From contig JAADGZ010000293.1 of NCBI GenBank assembly GCA_013152045.1, forward strand, positions 1-5,929: 5,929 nucleotides of DNA. The letters are read 5' to 3'. The notes beneath the pieces are model-generated. The model ran no database searches and had not been told where the DNA came from. It saw nothing but the letters and a program-made list of their open reading frames with translations. Every line of letters begins with the position of its first letter. The first letter of the stretch is position 1. The DNA comes from Gammaproteobacteria bacterium. GTDB lineage: Bacteria > Pseudomonadota > Gammaproteobacteria > UBA6429 > Thiohalophilaceae. This document shows, one piece after another, positions 1 through 4,790 of the stretch. A program made the translations under genes and the position numbers.

Positions 1-3000
1 CAGAGGTTTCTTCAGTATCCAGCGACAAATCCGCCGCCGTATCTTCACCATCACTATCAATGGAATCAGAAGCCAGGCTCTCGCCTAGGTCAATGGCTAA
101 AACGTCATCAGCCAACGCATCCTCAGTGCTGCCTTCTGCCGGAGTTTCTGCATCATCCAGATTTAAATCAAGAGCGGTATCCTCATCCTCAGCAATCGCG
201 ACATCAGAATCATCCAGGTTAATCACCATGGTATGATCGATTTCATCACTGCCAACCACCTCGTCTGTATCGTGCGAAGCTTCACCTGTGTCCAATGAAA
301 ACTCAAGATCCGAACTATCCTGGTTATCATCCTGAGCAACAGCATCTGCTGGCTCATCAAGCTCAAAACTCAAATCCAGCCCAGTACTATCTTCTTCTAC
401 CTGTAAATCGACACTGGTTTCATCATCGCCATCAATTTTAAAATCTAGTCCATCGGCGTCCATGGCCAATTCAGATTCTGCCTCATTCGTGTCAAGGCCT
501 GTATCTAGATTAAACTCTAGACCCGTATCTGTTTCTTCCGTCGGCATTTCCATCTCTGCCGTGGGTGGCTCAGAAGATTCTACCGTATTAGAATCAGAGT
601 CATTGCTGTCCAGATCAAGATTGAAATCCAACCCAGAATCTTCAGCTGCAATAAGTTCATCATTTAGAACAAAATCTGTTTCTGTTTTTTCTGGTTCGGA
701 TAAATCATCCAGATCCAGATTGAAATCCAGCCCACTGGCTTCATCTTTTGCCGGCTCCAGTTCTTCGGCCTGGAAGACTCCGGTTTCCAGACCAATGTCC
801 ATTACCTGACTATCAGACAAACTGCCTCCGACATCTTCAGCAGGCGCGCTATCACTTGCTGCAGGTACAAGCACATCTCCCGTGAACAACGGGTTATCCG
901 GTGCCAGCTCCTTGCCCATGGAAAGCACTTTTTCCCACATGGGATCGGTATTGGCATTTTCACCCAGACTGGCATAAAAATTTTCGGCCGTCGATTCAAA
1001 TGCCGTCTGATTTTTGGTTGCGTTGTAGAGTTCCAGCAATTTGAGTTTCAGTTCTTTGCGTGAAGGATCATCTTCCATCGCTTCTGTCAGACGTTCCTCA
1101 GCAGCTTCATAACGACCATAGGCCATAAAGACATCGGCTTCAGTAAGTGGATCCACCTCGCTATCTTCTGCCTGAATGGCACCTGCGCCACTCACCGCAA
1201 AATCGCTGAGGAATGAGGATTCCTCTTCTTTGGCTTCGGCCTGATCAGCATCCACCGAACTCGATTCACCGCTAAGAATGCTTTCCTGAAAACCACCCTG
1301 AGCCTGCTTGCGGCGACGAATAACAATAGCCATCAGGATAATAAGCACCAGCAGTATCGGCAAACCTACGAAAAGCAGCAGGGAATTCCCTGCCAGAGAA
1401 CCCAACATTCCGCTGAGGGTAGCCGCAATCGTAGCAAGCATGCCGGTCACGGTATTCATGAATCCCGTTTTCTGCTCAGGGATGGGGACTGGCAATGGTG
1501 CAACAACAGGGGCGGGAACTTGTTGAACCGCTGGTTTAGTCACGGCTGCTGGAGTCGTCTCAACGGCAGTTTCTGCCTCACTCGCTGGTGCTTCCTGAAC
1601 TGCTGCTGGCGTCGGTTCCGATTTTGATTCTGTTTCCGCCTCGGCTACACTGGTTTCCTCCGTGGCAACCTTTTCTTCTGTTACCGCAGGCGTTTCTGGA
1701 GCAGTTTCAGTCGCAACCGTTTTTTCCTCGTTGTTGCTTTCATCTGCCTTTTGAGCCATCTGCTGCACGGCAGCCAGTTCTGTATCCTGGACCGAGATAG
1801 CTCGTTGCATATCAGCTAGTTCGCTTTCCATATCCTTGATTTGCTTGTTCAGTGCCGCATCCGTTCCGCCCATCGCTTCAGCATCCGAACGTAGCTGATC
1901 CAGCTCTTCTTTAAGCGTTGCAACATCGCCGCTCAAGGCAGTATCAGCCAAGCCTTCACCTGCGGTCAGTTCTTTACCGCTCGGCGCAGCGACAGTCAGT
2001 TCACCACCGCTATCAACTTCACCCTTGTCTGCTGGAGCACCAAGATCACCGGCAACGATTGCCTGCGGTGCATTTGCCGCAGCAGCCAGATCCTGATGAT
2101 AATGTTCCCATTCTTCTGTTTGAATACGATAGGCTGCACGAGCTTCACTATCACTCATGGCCTGCAACATAGCGGGATCTTCAATACGCAACACATGACC
2201 AATTTTTAATCGGTTGATGTTACCTCCCCTGAACGCGTCAGGGTTGTTTTTGAGCAAGGCCATCATAATTTGGTAAATACTGACCGATTCATCACCCGCC
2301 TGCAGCTTCTTCGCCACAGTCCAGAGATTATCGCCCTTGCGGGTAATACCATAGTCCAGTTTGCCCTGGGCTATTGATTCAGATTTCGGTGCCTGTGCAG
2401 GCTTATTCTCATGATAGTCTGTCAGGGGAATACGCGGGAACAGCTCGCCATCATCACTGAAAGCACTGCTTCCGCCTGCTACAACGGCCCCCGCTGTGGC
2501 AGCAGCCAGCAGAGGTTCTGTTCCATTCTCAGGCTTCGGCAATACTTCGGCAGCCGTCTGAATGGATTCAGGTTTAGAAACGGTCTCTTCTGCCGCCGGC
2601 TCAGGTGGCGCAACCACTTCTTTCTTCGCAGGCAATTCGCTAACGACCGGCGCAGATTCCGGTACAGGTACCGGTTCAGGCTCAATTGCTGGCGTAGGAA
2701 CAGGTTCGGGTTCGGGTGCCCTGGCAATCTGTGCAGGCTGTGTGACTTCGGGAGTCGCAATAACGGCCGGCTGTTTTACTACCCGACCGGGGGGATCCAG
2801 CAATACCGTATATTCACGCAGAATGCGACCATTATACCAACTCAGTTCAAGCAGGAAATTAAGAAAAGGTTCGCGTACCGGCTGAGCACTGCTCAGGTGA
2901 ATATAATAGGTATCATCAGCCCGGCTTTTGATTTCCATCTTAAAGGTGGTCAGAAAGGCAGGACGATCAACACCGGCACGCAAAAAAGCTTCGCGGGAAG

Positions 3001-3181
3001 CGAGTTTTACAGTCAAACCACTGACATCGTCCACGCTGGCTGAAAGCAGTTCAATATCAGCATTCAATGGCTCATTGAGCGCGGAATTGAGTTTAATATT
3101 GCCAAACCCCATGGCACTGGCAACCAGGGGCATTACTATCAAAATGCATGCTGTTAAAAATCCGGGCAGCTTACGCAGCAT
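1..3181 (-). CDS. fimV: FimV/HubP-family polar scaffold protein, 3' end cut by window edge
   Basis: Reading leftward from ATG at 3181, the frame stays open for 1060 codons to base 1 with no stop, so the C-terminus lies outside the window. Domains seen: signal peptide (residues 1-23, basic start, hydrophobic core, ASA|M cleavage site); FimV N-terminal periplasmic domain (about 24-130, beginning MGFGNIKLNSALNEPLNADI); Pro/Glu-rich linker (about 135-270); LysM peptidoglycan-binding domain (about 275-334, with GDNLWTVAKKL); predicted coiled coil (about 418-480); a single membrane helix (about 599-621) followed by RRRK (622-625); a TPR-like segment from about 677 (DPLTEADVFMAYGRYEAAEE); then an acidic tail from about 800. 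This order is diagnostic of FimV/HubP. The family is known to anchor at the cell pole through peptidoglycan and to organise type IV pilus, flagellar, chemotaxis or chromosome-origin factors through its cytoplasmic part. The usual short C-terminal FimV domain should lie just beyond base 1. The start is supported by a strong ribosome site and a complete signal peptide. Confidence 0.95.
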   Translation of the reverse strand, partial: MLRKLPGFLTACILIVMPLVASAMGFGNIKLNSALNEPLNADIELLSASVDDVSGLTVKLASREAFLRAGVDRPAFLTTFKMEIKSRADDTYYIHLSSAQPVREPFLNFLLELSWYNGRILREYTVLLDPPGRVVKQPAVIATPEVTQPAQIARAPEPEPVPTPAIEPEPVPVPESAPVVSELPAKKEVVAPPEPAAEETVSKPESIQTAAEVLPKPENGTEPLLAAATAGAVVAGGSSAFSDDGELFPRIPLTDYHENKPAQAPKSESIAQGKLDYGITRKGDNLWTVAKKLQAGDESVSIYQIMMALLKNNPDAFRGGNINRLKIGHVLRIEDPAMLQAMSDSEARAAYRIQTEEWEHYHQDLAAAANAPQAIVAGDLGAPADKGEVDSGGELTVAAPSGKELTAGEGLADTALSGDVATLKEELDQLRSDAEAMGGTDAALNKQIKDMESELADMQRAISVQDTELAAVQQMAQKADESNNEEKTVATETAPETPAVTEEKVATEETSVAEAETESKSEPTPAAVQEAPASEAETAVETTPAAVTKPAVQQVPAPVVAPLPVPIPEQKTGFMNTVTGMLATIAATLSGMLGSLAGNSLLLFVGLPILLVLIILMAIVIRRRKQAQGGFQESILSGESSSVDADQAEAKEEESSFLSDFAVSGAGAIQAEDSEVDPLTEADVFMAYGRYEAAEERLTEAMEDDPSRKELKLKLLELYNATKNQTAFESTAENFYASLGENANTDPMWEKVLSMGKELAPDNPLFTGDVLVPAASDSAPAEDVGGSLSDSQVMDIGLETGVFQAEELEPAKDEASGLDFNLDLDDLSEPEKTETDFVLNDELIAAEDSGLDFNLDLDSNDSDSNTVESSEPPTAEMEMPTEETDTGLEFNLDTGLDTNEAESELAMDADGLDFKIDGDDETSVDLQVEEDSTGLDLSFELDEPADAVAQDDNQDSSDLEFSLDTGEASHDTDEVVGSDEIDHTMVINLDDSDVAIAEDEDTALDLNLDDAETPAEGSTEDALADDVLAIDLGESLASDSIDSDGEDTAADLSLDTEETS
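16..733 (-). repeat. Degenerate acidic peptide repeats in the FimV cytoplasmic tail
   Basis: Eight variants of a short motif, consensus about [GA]LDFNLDxD, occur in the acidic tail of the FimV protein. They begin near residues 817 (GLDFNLDLDD), 850 (GLDFNLDLDS), 887 (GLEFNLDTG), 911 (GLDFKIDGD), 934 (GLDLSFELDE), 957 (SDLEFSLDTG), 1003 (ALDLNLDDAE) and 1050 (ADLSLDTEE). Spacing is 23-47 residues, so these are dispersed motifs rather than a tandem DNA repeat. Synonymous codons differ between copies, which suggests old copies kept by selection on the peptide. FimV/HubP proteins are known for acidic, repeat-containing tails. A role as docking sites for partners is inference. Confidence 0.75.
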
Positions 3182-3188
3182 ATTAAAA

Positions 3189-3196
3189 CCTCTCCT
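3189..3196 (-). promoter_or_regulatory. Ribosome binding site of fimV
   Basis: On the minus strand AGGAGAGG lies seven bases before the ATG at 3181. It is the strongest Shine-Dalgarno sequence in the window and fixes the fimV start at the first Met rather than at Met17 or Met24, which would remove the signal peptide. Confidence 0.85.
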
Positions 3197-3254
3197 GTCC
3201 GTCACGCTTATGACGTAATCCTGAGCCAAATTTGCCCAACTTCTCTATACTGAA

Positions 3255-3283
3255 ATAGTAAAATCAGGAAAGAGGTAGAGCAA
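3255..3283 (-). promoter_or_regulatory. Possible sigma-70 promoter of fimV
   Basis: On the minus strand TTGCTC (3278-3283) and TACTAT (3255-3260) are separated by exactly 17 bases, about 73 bases before the fimV start. The -10 matches the TATAAT consensus at four of six positions and the -35 is strong only in its TTG. The region is AT-rich, so chance matches are likely. Position and spacing make this the best candidate I can see. Confidence 0.35.
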
Positions 3284-3340
3284 ATGCGGTAATTTCTATT
3301 TATTTTTCAAAAACTTACTTGTCTTAGCTTTGAATGGCCT

Positions 3341-3370
3341 TTATAAGTCTTCAGTAACTATAGCTTATAA
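3341..3370. repeat. Inverted repeat TTATAAG...CTTATAA
   Basis: TTATAAG at 3341-3347 and CTTATAA at 3364-3370 form a perfect 7-base inverted repeat with a 16-base spacer. It could be a bipartite protein-binding site or a weak hairpin. The AT-rich background makes chance occurrence quite possible. A second, shorter pair with the same core lies at 3481-3502. Confidence 0.4.
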
Positions 3371-3480
3371 ATAGCCTTTTACCAAAATTTCCGCAGTTTG
3401 AACACCCTAAAAGTGTGAACCCCGGCTAAATATTCCTGACTGAATATCTGTCTGCCTGGCTGCGCTTAATACACTCTTAC

Positions 3481-3502
3481 TATAAGCATAACTATTCTTA
3501 TA
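3481..3502. repeat. Inverted repeat TATAAG...CTTATA
   Basis: TATAAG at 3481-3486 and CTTATA at 3497-3502 form a perfect 6-base inverted repeat with a 10-base spacer, 35 bases past the stop codon of the small membrane gene. It shares its core with the pair at 3341-3370. It could be a weak hairpin at the end of the small gene's transcript, but it lacks GC pairs and a T-tract, so it is not a convincing terminator. Confidence 0.35.
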
Positions 3503-3536
3503 ATAACCGTGATATGGAAAGTTGCCTGCACTGAAA

Positions 3537-3734
3537 CTAATCCAACGATTTACGCAAGACGCGTTTGGTTTCTTCCAGGACATCATCGGCGGTGCGTTTT
3601 GCCTTTTGCTGTAAACTTTCGCTGTTAAACGGATTGCTGTATAGCGGTTGGTCTTTGCCTAAGTTAACCCCGAACCAGAGTCCGGCACATAGTCCAATGA
3701 CTAAACCTGTCACCAGCATTTTGAGTTGCTTCAT
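3537..3734 (-). CDS. Small single-pass membrane protein with glycine zipper, function unknown
   Basis: A 65-residue protein from ATG at 3734 to TAG at 3537-3539. I do not recognise a named family. A hydrophobic segment (about residues 6-26) follows the basic start MKQLK and should be a membrane helix or uncleaved signal anchor. Within it glycines fall at 10, 14, 18, 22 and 26, exactly every fourth residue, which places them on one face of the helix. The rest (27-65) is polar; residues 41-65 are rich in Lys, Arg, Glu and Asp with A45, A49, V52/L53, T56 and V59/L60 on one side, so an amphipathic helix is likely. This plan is reminiscent of small YtxH-like proteins, but I cannot assign it. The ribosome site is weak (GGAT about ten bases upstream). 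An ATG 12 bases upstream is in the same frame but meets TGA after four codons. It is divergent from hpnC across 54 bases. Its coding plan argues for a real gene, although the overlapping plus-strand frame is also open. Confidence 0.7.
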   Translation of the reverse strand: MKQLKMLVTGLVIGLCAGLWFGVNLGKDQPLYSNPFNSESLQQKAKRTADDVLEETKRVLRKSLD

Positions 3735-3788
3735 ATTTTATTCATCCGAATATAGCGACCGTACACGCTGTCAGCTTATCATAAGCAC
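3735..3788. promoter_or_regulatory. Divergent intergenic space between the small membrane gene and hpnC
   Basis: These 54 bases separate two start codons facing away from each other, so promoters for both genes are expected here or just inside the neighbouring genes. On the plus strand TTGCTT (3726-3731) and TATAGC (3751-3756) are 19 bases apart; on the minus strand TATATT is a possible -10 without a good -35. Neither is convincing. The only clear structure is the palindrome at 3774-3786. Confidence 0.4.
3774..3786. promoter_or_regulatory. Perfect palindrome directly before the hpnC start
   Basis: GCTTATCATAAGC is a perfect inverted repeat with 6-base arms around a single central C, ending two bases before the hpnC ATG. 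It occupies the place where a Shine-Dalgarno sequence is expected, and no good one is visible. A one-base loop is sterically poor for RNA, so a dimeric repressor operator is the more natural reading than an mRNA hairpin. The function is inferred from position and symmetry only. A related 13-mer (GCTTATAAATAGC, 10 of 13 positions the same) lies at 3363-3375. Confidence 0.45.
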
Positions 3789-4652
3789 ATGTCCCATCTT
3801 GAACAAGCTTATCAACACTGCCAGTCGGTGGCTGCCGGTCATTATGAAAATTTCCCGGTGGCGTCCCGTCTGTTGCCGAAAAGACTGCGCCGCCCCATCA
3901 GTGTCATCTACACCTTCGCCCGCACGGCGGATGATTTTGCCGATGAAGGTAATTTAAGCAAATCTCAGCGCCATCAAAAACTCGACGACTATTCGGATAA
4001 ACTGGCCGCTATCGCCCACGCTGAGGCGGTTGACGATCCACTTTTTCTCGCACTGGCCGATGTTATCCAACAGCACGCCCTGCCGCTGTCGCTGTTTCAT
4101 GATCTGCTCACGGCCTTCAAAATGGACGTGGATAAAACCCGCTTTGCCGACTTTGCCGAGATTCTGAATTACTGCCATTATTCAGCCAATCCTGTGGGCC
4201 GTTTGCTGCTATACCTGCATGGGGTCGCTACGCCAAAAAACCTGTCTCAATCGGATGCCATTTGCTCGGCGCTGCAATTAATCAATTTTTATCAGGACTT
4301 GACCCAGGATTACCATGAACATGGCCGCATTTATCTACCCCAGGATGAAATGCGCCAATTCGGCGTTACTGAAGATCATATAGAACAGGCTCGCAGCGAT
4401 AGGGCCATGCAGGAACTGATGAACTTCCAATTTCAGCATGCCGCGACCCTGTTGCATCGGGGGTGCCCTTTAGGAAATGCGTTGAAGGGTCGCTTCGGCT
4501 TTGAGCTGCGCATGATTATACAGGGCGGCAACTGCGTACTTAACAGACTCAAGAAACATGAGGGGAATGTCTTTCAGCGTCCACGCCTGACCAGGCGAGA
4601 TGCCGTGCAAATCGCCGTTCGCGCCCTGCTACGGGTTTCTGTGTTAAAATAA
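3789..4652 (+). CDS. hpnC: Squalene synthase HpnC-like protein (hydroxysqualene synthase)
   Basis: A complete 287-residue protein from ATG at 3789 to TAA at 4650-4652, the usual length for HpnC. It belongs to the trans-isoprenyl diphosphate synthase (squalene/phytoene synthase) family. Both metal-binding Asp motifs are present: DDFADE at 48-53 and QDLTQD at 169-174, the latter followed by GRIYLP (179-184). The N-terminal HYENFPVASRLLPKRLRRP segment is typical of HpnC rather than CrtB. In the known HpnCDE route, HpnD condenses two farnesyl diphosphates to presqualene diphosphate, HpnC converts this to hydroxysqualene, and HpnE reduces it to squalene for hopanoids or other C30 products; it acts at the inner face of the cytoplasmic membrane. 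Here neither hpnD nor hpnE follows; the next gene is ygiQ. An in-frame TAG at 3753-3755 bounds the start and the ATG is the first after it. The ribosome site is poor and overlaps a palindrome. A related phytoene or diapophytoene synthase is the main alternative. Confidence 0.88.
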   Translation: MSHLEQAYQHCQSVAAGHYENFPVASRLLPKRLRRPISVIYTFARTADDFADEGNLSKSQRHQKLDDYSDKLAAIAHAEAVDDPLFLALADVIQQHALPLSLFHDLLTAFKMDVDKTRFADFAEILNYCHYSANPVGRLLLYLHGVATPKNLSQSDAICSALQLINFYQDLTQDYHEHGRIYLPQDEMRQFGVTEDHIEQARSDRAMQELMNFQFQHAATLLHRGCPLGNALKGRFGFELRMIIQGGNCVLNRLKKHEGNVFQRPRLTRRDAVQIAVRALLRVSVLK

Positions 4653-4660
4653 ATAAGTAT

Positions 4661-4695
4661 GTCGATGGGTTTCACTTCGCTCTACCCATCCTACC
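4661..4695. repeat. REP-like imperfect inverted repeat
   Basis: GATGGGT (4664-4670) and ACCCATC (4684-4690) form a 7-base stem around a 13-base core containing CTTCGC. The overall pattern, GATGGGT + TTCRCTTCGCTCT + ACCCATCCTA, resembles short palindromic intergenic elements that, from memory, recur in many proteobacterial genomes. It lies nine bases after the hpnC stop codon. There is no T-tract, so it is not a standard terminator, though such elements may protect transcript 3' ends. Its copy number in this genome cannot be judged from one window. Confidence 0.5.
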
Positions 4696-4698
4696 GTG

Positions 4699-4727
4699 TT
4701 GCACTGATACAGAGGGGTATTGCACCC
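4699..4727. repeat. TTGCAC direct repeat with a small GGGT/ACCC hairpin
   Basis: TTGCAC occurs at 4699-4704 and again at 4720-4725, 21 bases apart, which is two helical turns. The second copy lies within a 4-base hairpin, GGGT (4715-4718) pairing with ACCC (4724-4727). These may be chance, but face-aligned direct repeats before a gene can be binding sites, here for ygiQ. Confidence 0.2.
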
Positions 4728-4771
4728 AAAGAAATTAATCTGCATTTTCATAATATAACCCTGCCCGCCCC

Positions 4772-4785
4772 ACTATTTCGATAGT
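4772..4785 (+). other. TTCG-loop hairpin directly before ygiQ
   Basis: ACTAT (4772-4776) and ATAGT (4781-4785) pair around a TTCG loop, five bases before the ygiQ ATG. The stem is AT-rich and weak, but the location is where a ribosome site would be and none is visible. The in-frame TAG at 4782-4784 lies within the hairpin and bounds the ygiQ start. Confidence 0.3.
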
Positions 4786-4790
4786 TATCC

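Larger units (their letters stand above)
3182..3536. other. AT-rich intergenic region between fimV and the small membrane gene
   Basis: No reading frame in these 355 bases looks like a gene and I recognise no RNA gene. The region is clearly more AT-rich than its flanks. It holds the fimV ribosome site and candidate promoter at its left end, two TTATAAG/CTTATAA inverted pairs, and a weak hairpin (ATATTC at 3430-3435 and GAATAT at 3442-3447, loop CTGACT). None of these is followed by a T-run, so I cannot point to a terminator for the upstream small gene. The length is generous for a simple promoter and leaves room for regulatory sites or a small RNA. Confidence 0.6.

Noticed and set aside
462..809. 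A Ser-rich 115-residue plus-strand open frame
   Set aside because: It is the complement of the Asp/Glu-rich FimV tail; the Ser and Arg runs come from GAT, GAA and CTG codons on the minus strand. No domain is visible.
2411..3043. A 210-residue plus-strand open frame opposite fimV
   Set aside because: It lies wholly antisense to the signal peptide, N-terminal domain and linker of a clear fimV gene. Its product is rich in Arg, Phe and Gly in a low-complexity pattern that follows from the Pro/Glu/Ala codons on the other strand.
3182..3536. tRNA, small RNA gene or CRISPR array in the long intergenic region
   Set aside because: No cloverleaf, no regularly spaced identical repeats and no GC-rich terminator hairpin are visible; only short AT-rich inverted repeats.
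3671..3734. Possible lipoprotein signal in the small membrane protein (Cys16 after a hydrophobic run)
   Set aside because: The residues before Cys16 are IGL; position -1 is Leu where a lipobox needs Gly, Ala or Ser. A membrane anchor is the better reading.
3565..3957. A 130-residue plus-strand frame overlapping the small membrane gene and the start of hpnC
   Set aside because: It overlaps two better-supported genes, has no recognisable domain, and runs into hpnC in another frame. It is the main rival to the 65-residue gene, but that gene has a coherent membrane-helix plan.
3789..4652. Phytoene synthase (CrtB) as the identity of the HpnC-like gene
   Set aside because: The shared Asp-rich motifs fit either, but the HYENFPVAS segment near the N-terminus and the 287-residue length fit HpnC better, and no carotenoid genes are adjacent.
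4661..4695. Rho-independent terminator for hpnC
   Set aside because: The stem is followed by CTACCGTG rather than a T-run, so it lacks the second half of an intrinsic terminator.
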